A stretch of DNA of 64,000 bases from Bacteroides acidifaciens (GTDB taxonomy: Bacteria > Bacteroidota > Bacteroidia > Bacteroidales > Bacteroidaceae), in NCBI RefSeq assembly GCF_024623065.1, contig NZ_JANJZR010000010.1, forward strand, positions 1-64,000, in the 5' to 3' direction. Positions 52,916 to 60,722 of the stretch are shown here, piece by piece. Position 1 is the stretch's first letter. The number at the start of each line of letters is the position of its first letter. Position numbers and translations under genes: made by a program. The notes under the pieces were generated by a model. The model had not been told where the DNA came from, made no database searches, and saw only the letters and a program-made list of their open reading frames with translations.

Positions 52916-53880
52916 AAAAGACACATTGTTTCTCCACCCATATGCTTTATCTCACAACATCCCTGCTGATGGTGGGATGTGAGCACAAAGAGCTATGCCA
53001 CGACCATCCGCACACAACGCAGCTACAGGTTGTCTTCGACTGGGCGAAAGCCCCCGACGCGTCTCCCAAATCCATGTCGCTCTACCTGTTTCCACAGGAT
53101 GGTGGCAAGGCGCTGCGTTACGAGTTCGCAGGTCATAAAGGCGGCAAAATCCGGGTACCGGCGGGACACTATGACGCATTGTGCCTGAACAGCGACACAG
53201 AAGGCATCTACTACCGCAACACAGATAAAAGAACAACTTTCGAGGTGACGACGCGCACGACAGCACTCCTGTCACGTCTTTCTTCATTGGGTGTGCCCTC
53301 TCAAAATGCGCCCCGCGCCGAAGGGACGAAAAACGAACGTGTGGCATTGGAGCCGGACCGTGTGTGGAGCGACCATACGGAAAACATACAACTGAAAAAA
53401 GCTACCGACGGTCAATCGCTTACGCTTTATCCGGAAATATCGATACACACATGTACCATCGAAATCCGAAATGCTGAAAACCTGAAATATGTATCGGGCG
53501 TCAGCGCCTCTATCTCAACCATGGCAGGCGGCATGTTGCCGGGCATAGGACCGAACGCGTTGTCCGAAGAACGGGTCACAATCCCCTTCGGGGTCGCCAT
53601 GTCGGCCGACAAGACAACCATAACAGGTGGGATACAGAGTTTCGGTCACTGCCCGTTCACTCAGAACAGCCATAAATTGGTTGTTTACACCGTGTTGGCA
53701 GATGGCAGCAAATGGTACTACACATATGATGTGACCAAACAGTTCCATACAGCTCCGAACCCACAGCATGTGCATATCCTGTTGGAAAAATTACCAATTC
53801 CGAAGCCGATCGTCGATGGCGGTGGTTTCGACCCCTCAGTTGACGAATGGGAGGATATAGAAGTAGACATCGAGATGTAA
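52912..53880 (+). CDS. DUF5119 lipoprotein, possible fimbrial anchor
   Basis: This 322-residue lipoprotein (lipobox LMVGCEHK) has an N-terminal DUF5119-type domain (TTQLQVVFDWAKAPDASPKSMSLYLFPQDGG) and a second beta domain ending KPIVDGGGFDPSVDEWEDIEVDI. It resembles the Mfa2/FimB-like anchors encoded beside fimbrillins. By eye its GC content is clearly higher than the fimbrillin gene that follows, a sign of mosaic origin. It is translationally coupled to the DUF3575 gene. Confidence 0.78.
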   Translation: MKKTHCFSTHMLYLTTSLLMVGCEHKELCHDHPHTTQLQVVFDWAKAPDASPKSMSLYLFPQDGGKALRYEFAGHKGGKIRVPAGHYDALCLNSDTEGIYYRNTDKRTTFEVTTRTTALLSRLSSLGVPSQNAPRAEGTKNERVALEPDRVWSDHTENIQLKKATDGQSLTLYPEISIHTCTIEIRNAENLKYVSGVSASISTMAGGMLPGIGPNALSEERVTIPFGVAMSADKTTITGGIQSFGHCPFTQNSHKLVVYTVLADGSKWYYTYDVTKQFHTAPNPQHVHILLEKLPIPKPIVDGGGFDPSVDEWEDIEVDIEM

Positions 53881-53944
53881 ACAAATCATAATTAATTCAC
53901 ACAACTAAATTTTTATTTCTAATTAAATTTTTATTTTTTTATTT

Positions 53945-55084
53945 ATGAAACAGAAATTATTTTTAGCAGCTATGGCAGCAATTGCCATGACATCGTGTTC
54001 AAACGACGAAACTTTGGAAATCAACACTGGTACTGAGCGAGCTATCGACTTCCGTACTGCAATGGCGACACGTGCCACAGAAACAACCACTGCCAACCTT
54101 GACAAATTCTATGTTACAGCGTTTAACGAGAACAAATTAAATTTTCCGTATTTCGAAAACTTAGAGTTCAAAAGAACAGAGGCAGAGGAAGAAGGAGAAA
54201 GTACTTATTTTACATCAGAGGATAAATATTATTACCCTGGTGATGGTTCAAGTTTGACTTTTTACGCTTATGCTCCTTCTGCGACAGATTTAGGAACCAT
54301 CGTTAAGACTGACAATACAAATAAAAATCTTACCCTTGACTTTTCACCTGCTGAAGAGATTTCCAAACAAGTAGACTTTATTACTGCAAATGCCACAGGT
54401 AGCAAGAATGATGCAGAATTAGGTGTAGCTTTGAAGTTCGCCCATCGTCTTTCACAGATTGAAATTAAGGGTAAAAGCGAAAATACAAGCTATGATTTCA
54501 AAGTAAAAGGTATACGTATTGGAAAAGTTTGTTCAAAAGCTTCCTTTGATTTTAAAAATGGAACATGGGAACTTTCAGAGGATGAAGATGTTGATGTGGC
54601 AATATATGAAAAAGTGTATGCTGATGATGCTGATCCAACAGAATTATCAGCAGAAGCTACTTCATTTATGGCCGGAGATAATGCCATGCTACTTCCGCAA
54701 AGATTAGAAGCATGGCAACCACAAGATTCTGACAATACAAACAAAAAGGCATACCTCTCAGTACTTGTACGGGTCACAACCAAAGCTGGCGCATTAGTAT
54801 ACCCATTCGATGGTGATGAAAGAGACTATGCATGGGCTGCCATACCTGTTGGAATTGAGTGGGCAGCTGGAAAAAAATACGTGTATACTTTGGACTTTAC
54901 TACAGGAGCAGGCTTTGTGGATCCTACTGAAGATGAAAACAAAGGTGAGTCTGTTATAACAGGAGAAATCAAATTTACTGTAGATGTCGAAGCCTGGTCT
55001 GAATCTGAAGAAGAAGTGGAGGTACCGAGAGACCCAAATTTGGATATTGATGAAGGTGAATTTCCAGACCAATGGGAAGACTAA
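53945..55084 (+). CDS. Fimbrillin family lipoprotein
   Basis: This 379-residue protein has a lipobox (AMTSCSND) and the fimbrillin-like pattern of Bacteroidetes: AIDFRTAMATRATETTTANLDKFYVTAF, then FYAYAPSATD, VDFITANATG and VALKFAHRLSQIEIKGK. In this family the lipidated prepilin is cut after an Arg by a surface protease before donor-strand polymerisation. An Arg in MATRAT is a candidate cut site. It is probably the structural subunit or tip of a thin surface pilus. Confidence 0.85.
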   Translation: MKQKLFLAAMAAIAMTSCSNDETLEINTGTERAIDFRTAMATRATETTTANLDKFYVTAFNENKLNFPYFENLEFKRTEAEEEGESTYFTSEDKYYYPGDGSSLTFYAYAPSATDLGTIVKTDNTNKNLTLDFSPAEEISKQVDFITANATGSKNDAELGVALKFAHRLSQIEIKGKSENTSYDFKVKGIRIGKVCSKASFDFKNGTWELSEDEDVDVAIYEKVYADDADPTELSAEATSFMAGDNAMLLPQRLEAWQPQDSDNTNKKAYLSVLVRVTTKAGALVYPFDGDERDYAWAAIPVGIEWAAGKKYVYTLDFTTGAGFVDPTEDENKGESVITGEIKFTVDVEAWSESEEEVEVPRDPNLDIDEGEFPDQWED

Positions 55085-55169
55085 TAAGATATCACATCTT
55101 ATTATAACCCCAAGATAGTCACAAAACCAATTCTTATTGTTTGATAAAAATCAAACATAATAACGTAAC

Positions 55170-55206
55170 AACCCGGCTACTGAAAATCAGTAGCCGGGTT
55201 TTATTT
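55170..55206 (+). terminator. Terminator of the fimbrillin cluster
   Basis: AACCCGGCTACTGA pairs with TCAGTAGCCGGGTT, followed by TTATTTT. Nothing further is seen up to the tRNAs. Confidence 0.88.
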
Positions 55207-55386
55207 TCAACGCCCAAGCCTCACCTTAAAAAGCGAAGGTTCAGATATCAATAGCATGGATTATGAATATAGATGAGCCACTCCAATTTTATGTTTAAAT
55301 TTTCGGGCTGCCCCCAATTCGTTGTCGGACTGCCCCTATACACCTATATAACAAAAAAAGAGATAACTTTAGCCATCTCCTTTTTG

Positions 55387-55459
55387 TACACCCTCAGGGA
55401 CTCGAACCCTGGACCCACTGATTAAGAGTCAGTTGCTCTACCAACTGAGCTAAGAGTGC
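55387..55459 (-). tRNA. tRNA-Lys (CTT)
   Basis: The minus strand folds as a cloverleaf starting GCACTCTTAGCTCAG. The anticodon stem is CTGA/TCAG around CTCTTAA, giving anticodon CTT. The T-loop is GGTTCGAGTCC. CCA is not encoded. Confidence 0.95.
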
Positions 55460-55492
55460 AACATTAAATTTGTGTTGCAACTTCGGAATTAG

Positions 55493-55565
55493 TACACCCT
55501 CAGGGACTCGAACCCTGGACCCACTGATTAAGAGTCAGTTGCTCTACCAACTGAGCTAAGAGTGC
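55493..55565 (-). tRNA. tRNA-Lys (CTT), second copy
   Basis: It is identical in sequence to the neighbouring copy, 33 bp apart, and is the first of the pair to be transcribed. Confidence 0.95.
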
Positions 55566-55586
55566 TTATTTCCTCGTTTGCGGTTG

Positions 55587-55594
55587 CAAAAGTA
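55587..55594 (-). promoter_or_regulatory. -7 box of the tRNA-Lys pair
   Basis: It reads TACTTTTG on the minus strand, 22 bp upstream of the first tRNA. Confidence 0.6.
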
Positions 55595-55654
55595 GGTCTT
55601 TTATTTTATTTGACCAAACAATAATGCAGCTTTTTTACTATATTTTTTTCGCTT

Positions 55655-56458
55655 TTATTCGAACACATAAAGCTCGGAAGGCGTATTTCGCTTTAAAGCA
55701 AGCAGTTGCACATCTTTGCCAACAATAACACCTTTGTTCTTTAATTTCCATTCTACAGTTTTAAAAGCCAACTCCGGATGATTATTATCTTTACTCAAGT
55801 GGCATAACCAGATATATCGCAAGTGTTCCGTGATATTTTCCGCTAAAAACTCAGCAGTATCCGAGTTACTCATGTGTCCGGTCTTACTTGTGATCCGCTC
55901 TTTCAGATATTGAGGATAAGGACCCATTTTGAGCATTTCTTCATCATAGTTAGCTTCCAGAATCAGATAATGTGCCTTGCCAATATAATGAGCTGCTGTA
56001 GAAGTAATCTCCCCAAGGTCAGTTAAAAAAGAAAATACTTTGCCATCTATTTCGATGCAGTATCCCACATTATCCGTACCATCATGCGGAACCTCAAAAG
56101 ATTCAATGCGGAAATCCTCTAAAACCATAGGTTCCTGTTTTTCCAAATAACGAACTGACGAACTAAGCTTCTCCGTCATACAATAACTGCGATTGATTCC
56201 TGCATGAATACGTGCCGTTGTGTAAACCGGAATGTTTAACTTCTCACCCAAATGGCCTACAGCCTTGATATGATCCGCATGATCATGCGTAATAAATACG
56301 GCACGGATACTATCCATCAAGATATTGAAATCCTTCAGTGTCTTTTTTATAGTACGAATACCAATCCCAGCATCTATCAGTATTCCATAGGTTTCAGTGC
56401 CTAGATAATAACAGTTCCCACTACTGCCACTCGCTAAGCTTATAAATTTTACTTTCAT
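55655..56458 (-). CDS. MBL-fold metallo-hydrolase (YycJ/WalJ-like)
   Basis: This 267-residue metallo-beta-lactamase-fold protein has the metal motif FITHDHADHIKAV near residue 56, preceded by ASGSSGNCYYLGTETYGILIDAG. Later ligands appear in GHMSNSDTAEFLAENI and WLCHLSKDNNHPELA. This arrangement is that of the YycJ/WalJ group, possible DNA 5'-exonucleases or cell-wall-linked hydrolases. The true substrate is unknown. It follows the POT transporter gene but lies beyond a terminator. Confidence 0.85.
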   Translation of the reverse strand: MKVKFISLASGSSGNCYYLGTETYGILIDAGIGIRTIKKTLKDFNILMDSIRAVFITHDHADHIKAVGHLGEKLNIPVYTTARIHAGINRSYCMTEKLSSSVRYLEKQEPMVLEDFRIESFEVPHDGTDNVGYCIEIDGKVFSFLTDLGEITSTAAHYIGKAHYLILEANYDEEMLKMGPYPQYLKERITSKTGHMSNSDTAEFLAENITEHLRYIWLCHLSKDNNHPELAFKTVEWKLKNKGVIVGKDVQLLALKRNTPSELYVFE

Positions 56459-56481
56459 GTTTTATCTTCTTTGTTAAAAAA

Positions 56482-56518
56482 TAAAAATGCCGTCAACTTT
56501 TACAGCAAAGTGACGGCA
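56482..56518 (-). terminator. Terminator of the POT transporter gene
   Basis: TGCCGTCA and TGACGGCA form the stem with an inner CTTT/AAAG extension, and the minus strand continues TTTTTATTTTTT. Confidence 0.85.
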
Positions 56519-56542
56519 AATATACGTAAAAAAAGGAGAAAT

Positions 56543-57931
56543 TTACTGATTAGCTTTCTTCTTTTTGTCGATGGATTCGGTGATCTTTGCAAATAATAGT
56601 AATGCTATAGCAGCAATCAGACCAATTGCAGCGAAGTAATACCATATATAATGTGCATTTGCGCTAGCAGCTTCCCATGCTGCACGTGTCTCGAACAAGG
56701 CTGGATCCGGACAATATTTGGTCAATAAGATTCCCGCCAATCCGAAACCGAAGATAGACGAAAGGAAAGAATGCAGATGGCTGAATCCTAAATACATCCC
56801 TTCTTCCCCTTTAGGAGCCTGCAAAGAGAAATATTCCAAATAGCGTGGCGAAATGAAACATTCGGCAAGTGCCTGCACAACGATACCTGTCACCATCATC
56901 AACGTAATATTGCTTATCCCGGAAAGCAAGTCATTGCCGAGCAGGTTTCCACATGCCATCAGCAAAGCTGAAACAGGAATCAAAAACATTCCCACATTCA
57001 TTGAAGTGATAGCGCTACGCTTTGCCATCAGACGTGTGATAAAACTAACACAGCATACCACCACAAAAGGATTCACATTGGCAATCCAACCCGGCTTTGC
57101 CGTTTCGCCGGCCATACGAATCACATACTTCGGCATCGTGGCATAAAGTTGTTGTTGCACCATCCAGAATCCTGTGACAATCAGTATAAGAATCAACAAA
57201 CGCCAGTTCGTTATAATTCTCATGAACCCCTGCCCGATCTCATGAAGGCTCTTTCCTTCTCCTGCCGTATGAGTGGATTTATAAAGAAAAACAACAGCAA
57301 GCAAAGCAATAATAGTCATCGCTCCAGAAAAATAATTGATATAGATATATGCCTGCTCGCCAATCACATTCCGCAAAGGATCAATAATCGTCTTACCGGT
57401 GAAAGCACCTATATTCACCAGCATATAAAAAATAGAATAACCGCGGGCACGGGTAGCCTCTGTTGTCTCCTTAGCCACAGAAGCTGAAATAATGGATTTG
57501 ATGAAAGAACCACCCACCATAAGAATAAACAAGACAGGCACAATCATCCAACGGGAATAGCTATCAGGCAAACCGTTAAACCGGGTCGTCGCGCCATAAC
57601 TTACTAATCCGGCCGTCTCTAATAAAGTAGGCAAAACTCCTAGCCCCAAATATCCGACAGATAATAAAGAGAACGCTATAATCATTGATTTTCGGAAACC
57701 GATCTTATCGGCATAAGCACCGGAGAAAATAGGAAGCAGATATAACCCGCCGGAGAAAAGACCGGAAATCATACTTGCTTCAAAATCATTAAAACCTAAA
57801 ATAGAAGATAGATAAATAGTGAGAACGATAAAAACGGCATAATACGCCATACGTTCAAACAGTTCGACTGTGTTGCTAACCCAAAATGCTCTCGTAAAGC
57901 CTTTGGCAGCACGCTGAGGGGAATTGTTCAT
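56543..57931 (-). CDS. POT/PTR-family MFS transporter
   Basis: This 462-residue protein has about 12 membrane segments. The first helix has ELFERMAYY, the ExxER proton-coupling motif of POT transporters. GYSIFYMLVNIGAFTGK matches the family's F-Y-x-x-x-N-x-G signature. Such proteins import di- and tripeptides with protons. Its specificity here is unknown. It diverges from a HAD phosphatase gene, with separate -7 boxes on each strand. Confidence 0.88.
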   Translation of the reverse strand: MNNSPQRAAKGFTRAFWVSNTVELFERMAYYAVFIVLTIYLSSILGFNDFEASMISGLFSGGLYLLPIFSGAYADKIGFRKSMIIAFSLLSVGYLGLGVLPTLLETAGLVSYGATTRFNGLPDSYSRWMIVPVLFILMVGGSFIKSIISASVAKETTEATRARGYSIFYMLVNIGAFTGKTIIDPLRNVIGEQAYIYINYFSGAMTIIALLAVVFLYKSTHTAGEGKSLHEIGQGFMRIITNWRLLILILIVTGFWMVQQQLYATMPKYVIRMAGETAKPGWIANVNPFVVVCCVSFITRLMAKRSAITSMNVGMFLIPVSALLMACGNLLGNDLLSGISNITLMMVTGIVVQALAECFISPRYLEYFSLQAPKGEEGMYLGFSHLHSFLSSIFGFGLAGILLTKYCPDPALFETRAAWEAASANAHYIWYYFAAIGLIAAIALLLFAKITESIDKKKKANQ

Positions 57932-57966
57932 GTAGTGATAATTTTTATTATAATGTTAATTCGGAA

Positions 57967-57974
57967 CAAAGATA
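57967..57974 (-). promoter_or_regulatory. -7 box of the POT transporter gene
   Basis: It reads TATCTTTG on the minus strand, 36 bp upstream of the ATG. Confidence 0.65.
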
Positions 57975-57996
57975 CGTTTTTTTGATTTACTGTCCG

Positions 57997-58004
57997 TATC
58001 TTTG
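57997..58004 (+). promoter_or_regulatory. -7 box of the HAD gene
   Basis: TATCTTTG lies 28 bp upstream of the ATG, divergent from the transporter promoter. Confidence 0.65.
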
Positions 58005-58031
58005 TCTAAAATTAGGTATTAAAAAAGAACT

Positions 58032-58454
58032 ATGATTATAGCTGTTGATTTTGACGGAACGATTGTAGAGCATCGTTACCCGCGTATTGGTGAAGAAATT
58101 CCATTCGCAGTAGATACACTGAAGTTGTTGCAACAAGAAAAGCACCGTTTGATATTGTGGAGTGTGCGCGAAGGTTCACTTTTGGACGAAGCTGTCGAAT
58201 GGTGCAAAGCCAGAGGCTTGGAGTTTTATGCTGTCAACAAGGATTATCCTGAAGAACAAAAAGACCACCAAGGCTTCTCCCGAAAGCTGAAAGCCGACAT
58301 GTTTATAGACGACCGCAATTTGGGCGGACTGCCGGACTGGGGAGTTATCTATGAAATGATAAAAGAAAAAAAGACATTCGCAGATATATACAGTCAAAAT
58401 GGAGAAGAGGAAAAAACATCCTTGAAAAAGAAAAGAAGATGGCTACCTTTTTAG
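58032..58454 (+). CDS. HAD-superfamily phosphatase, small
   Basis: This 140-residue minimal HAD protein has the nucleophile motif AVDFDGTIVEHRYP at residues 4-17, motif II LILWSVREG (Ser), and motif IV MFIDDRNLGGLP. There is no large cap domain, which fits small phosphatases acting on macromolecular or small phosphate esters. The C-terminus is basic. Its substrate is unknown. Confidence 0.85.
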   Translation: MIIAVDFDGTIVEHRYPRIGEEIPFAVDTLKLLQQEKHRLILWSVREGSLLDEAVEWCKARGLEFYAVNKDYPEEQKDHQGFSRKLKADMFIDDRNLGGLPDWGVIYEMIKEKKTFADIYSQNGEEEKTSLKKKRRWLPF

Positions 58455-58506
58455 ACGCTCAAATAAATGTGAATTTTGCCTATTTTGATTAAAAATGTGA
58501 CTAAAC

Positions 58507-58523
58507 AGTCGATTTTTGCGACT
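58507..58523. promoter_or_regulatory. AGTCG/CGACT inverted repeat
   Basis: A 5-bp inverted repeat with a 7-bp spacer lies just upstream of the TATATTTG box. It could be an operator or a weak hairpin ending the HAD transcript. Confidence 0.35.
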
Positions 58524-58531
58524 ATTCGGTG

Positions 58532-58539
58532 TATATTTG
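58532..58539 (+). promoter_or_regulatory. -7 box of a candidate small RNA
   Basis: TATATTTG is followed by no ORF on the plus strand before the next hairpins. Confidence 0.5.
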
Positions 58540-58543
58540 CATC

Positions 58544-58640
58544 CCCTTATTTCTCGTGCCCTTATTAAAATCACGAGTATTATATGTTTATTTTGAAAAT
58601 TGTGCACTCTCATCAAGCGTGATTAGAGTGCACATATATT
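58544..58640 (+). ncRNA. Candidate small RNA
   Basis: Downstream of the TATATTTG box are a hairpin CTCGTG/CACGAG (58553-58577) and a stronger hairpin TGTGCACTCT/AGAGTGCACA with an inner ATCA/TGAT (58611-58634). The U-run after it is poor, so the 3' end is uncertain. The second hairpin could instead terminate the opposite gene. Confidence 0.4.
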
Positions 58641-58667
58641 TATAGGCAATACCATTCGTATGTTCTA

Positions 58668-58934
58668 TTATGCTTCTTTATTCTCCCATTTCTCCCTAAA
58701 TTCCCATAACTGTTCAATAATGGGATGAAAAGTAGAATTTTCCCAGTTTCTGTCAATCATCGCGATTAAAGATTCCAAATACTGTTTACCATCAATAATA
58801 GTAGTACACTTGTTAAGCTGATATTTTTCAGTCGGATAATTTTTAGTCTCAAGCATTTTTTTCGCCCAGCCCAGCAGTTCCTGAACTGATTCATTGTCAT
58901 AATGTTGCGTCATATCTATTCTATTTTTCGACAA
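58668..58934 (-). CDS. Hypothetical protein, DUF6965-like
   Basis: This 88-residue protein (or 81 from MTQHYDNE) has YQLNKCTTIIDGKQYLESLIAMIDRNWENSTFHPIIEQL, which resembles my memory of the DUF6965 family. No enzyme motif is visible. It ends just after the hairpin at 58611-58634. It is a soluble, mainly helical, probably cytoplasmic protein. Confidence 0.6.
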   Translation of the reverse strand: MSKNRIDMTQHYDNESVQELLGWAKKMLETKNYPTEKYQLNKCTTIIDGKQYLESLIAMIDRNWENSTFHPIIEQLWEFREKWENKEA

Positions 58935-59079
58935 AGATACAAAGTTTATTTATTCATGAATAAAGTTATTACTTTCTTTTCAATATCAGACCTTTCTGTT
59001 TTTTATCATCAGCATAGAACAAACTAACGATATTTTACGTTTATTGCAAATAGAGATGAACTTAAAAATAGGACAACTT

Positions 59080-59529
59080 ATGATTTACAATTTTTTATTT
59101 CCTACCAAGCCCAATACAACAAAAGTTTCTTTGTTGCTGCTGGCAGTCCGGATAATATTCGGAATATTATTAATGAACCATGGCATTCAGAAATGGAGCA
59201 ATTTTCAGGAACTATCGGCGGTCTTTCCTGATCCTTTGGGAATAGGAAGTCCAATATCTCTCGGACTGGCTATTTTTGGCGAGCTTGTGTGTTCAATGGC
59301 ATTTATCGTCGGCTTCCTGTACCGGTTGGCAATGATTCCGATGATTTTTACAATGATCGTGGCTTTCTTTATCGTTCACGCGAATGATGCATTTGCAGTT
59401 AAAGAAATGGCCTTCATTTATTTAATCGTATTTATAATCATATATATTGCCGGTCCCGGTAAATTCTCAATCGACCATATTATCGGGAACGAATTACAAC
59501 GGCGAAAATCTAAATCATACAAAAAATAG
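59080..59529 (+). CDS. DoxX family membrane protein
   Basis: This 149-residue membrane protein has four hydrophobic segments and the DoxX marks LLLAVRIIFGILLMNHGIQKW and LGLAIFGELVCSMAFIVGFLYRLAMIPM. DoxX proteins are linked to redox or thiosulfate metabolism in other bacteria, and the role here is unknown. ATG 59080 has AGGA at good spacing and I prefer it. ATG 59056 and the TTG at 59044 are alternatives. Confidence 0.85.
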   Translation: MIYNFLFPTKPNTTKVSLLLLAVRIIFGILLMNHGIQKWSNFQELSAVFPDPLGIGSPISLGLAIFGELVCSMAFIVGFLYRLAMIPMIFTMIVAFFIVHANDAFAVKEMAFIYLIVFIIIYIAGPGKFSIDHIIGNELQRRKSKSYKK

Positions 59530-59559
59530 GAACAATAACGTTGATTAATAAAAAAATAC

Positions 59560-59567
59560 TATATTTG
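59560..59567 (+). promoter_or_regulatory. -7 box of the DUF3332 gene
   Basis: TATATTTG lies 55 bp upstream of the ATG, with a TTG about 17 bp further upstream that may be part of the -33 element. Confidence 0.65.
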
Positions 59568-59622
59568 CATACATCTAAAAGAGAATATATAAACATTTTT
59601 TATTAATCAAAAACATTTTGAC

Positions 59623-60174
59623 ATGAAAAGAGGGAAACTGTCTTTAGTCGCAGTAGTACTTAGCGGCAGCCTATTATTCAGTTCTTGCGTAGGTTCATTT
59701 AGTTTATTCAATCGCTTGTCTTCCTGGAACCAGTCTGTTGGAAACAAATTTGTAAACGAACTTGTATTTTTGGCTTTCAACATCATTCCGGTTTACGGAG
59801 TAGCTTATGTGGCAGACGCTCTAGTAATCAACTCTATTGAATTCTGGAGTGGCTCTAATCCGATGGCTAATGTAGGTGACGTGAAGAAAGTAAAAGGAGA
59901 AAATGGCAACTACATGGTGAAAACGCTAGAGAATGGTTATTCTATCACAAAAGAAGGTGAAACTGCTTCCATGGATCTGATTTACAACAAAGAAGCCAAT
60001 ACTTGGAATGTTGTAGCAAACGGTGAAAGCACGGAACTGATAAAGATGAACAATGACGGCACAGCCGATTTGTTCTTACCAAACGGTGAAAAAATGAATG
60101 TAACCTTGGATGCCCAAGGTATGATGGCAGCTCGCCAGGCTACAACAAGCAACCTGATGTTTGCGGCCCGCTAA
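59623..60174 (+). CDS. DUF3332 lipoprotein
   Basis: This 183-residue protein has a lipobox (LLFSSCVGS) followed by FSLFNRLSSWNQSVGNKFVNELVFLAFNIIPVYGVAYVADALVINSIEFWSG, the hydrophobic DUF3332 signature, then a beta-rich tail with repeated T-x-E-x-G turns. It is a conserved membrane or outer-membrane lipoprotein of Bacteroidetes and other Gram-negatives, function unknown. It has its own promoter and terminator. Confidence 0.88.
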   Translation: MKRGKLSLVAVVLSGSLLFSSCVGSFSLFNRLSSWNQSVGNKFVNELVFLAFNIIPVYGVAYVADALVINSIEFWSGSNPMANVGDVKKVKGENGNYMVKTLENGYSITKEGETASMDLIYNKEANTWNVVANGESTELIKMNNDGTADLFLPNGEKMNVTLDAQGMMAARQATTSNLMFAAR

Positions 60175-60193
60175 TAAACAAAAGACAAATATC

Positions 60194-60235
60194 AAGGAGA
60201 TGAAACCTGTCCAAGTGAGTTTCATCTCCTTTTTC
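60194..60235 (+). terminator. Terminator of the DUF3332 gene
   Basis: AAGGAGATGAAA pairs with TTTCATCTCCTT, followed by TTT. Confidence 0.88.
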
Positions 60236-60269
60236 ATTATCATTCTATTCTACAAATTTCTTTCATATT

Positions 60270-60722
60270 ATGAATAAGCTATACATAATTATCCTTTCAT
60301 CCTTATTATTCATATGTTTATCATGCCAGCAACAAACACCCAAAACTCAAATAGAACAAACGGCTATAGATTTCTGTGAAGCCTTCTATAACTTCAATTA
60401 TCCGGTAGCCCAAGAGTTGAGTACTCCGTCTTCCCTATCCTACCTTAGTTTTTGGGCATCTAATGTCCGGCAAGTCCACTTGAATCAATTAAAAACACAA
60501 GGAGCTGCTAAAGCCACAGTTATTTCAAGCGAAATAGATGCCAATACCGAAAGAGCCACAGTTGTCTGCCAAATAAAGAACGTGCTTATCATAAATCCGG
60601 TTAATGGAAAAACGAAGCAGATAAATACCCTGCAAGATACGCTCGAACTAACAAGGGAATATGATAAATGGCTGATTAAAAAGGATATCCCACTGCGAAA
60701 TGGAAAGCAAAATCACGACTAA
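60270..60722 (+). CDS. Hypothetical lipoprotein (DUF4878/NTF2-like)
   Basis: This 150-residue protein has a lipobox (LFICLSCQQQ) and a pattern resembling small NTF2-like lipoproteins such as DUF4878: AIDFCEAFYNFNYPVAQELSTPSS, then strands around ATVVCQIKNVLIINP, ending EYDKWLIKKDIP. Its function is unknown. Its last 47 bp overlap the convergent TamA-like gene, so the two transcripts are antisense at their ends. Confidence 0.7.
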   Translation: MNKLYIIILSSLLFICLSCQQQTPKTQIEQTAIDFCEAFYNFNYPVAQELSTPSSLSYLSFWASNVRQVHLNQLKTQGAAKATVISSEIDANTERATVVCQIKNVLIINPVNGKTKQINTLQDTLELTREYDKWLIKKDIPLRNGKQNHD

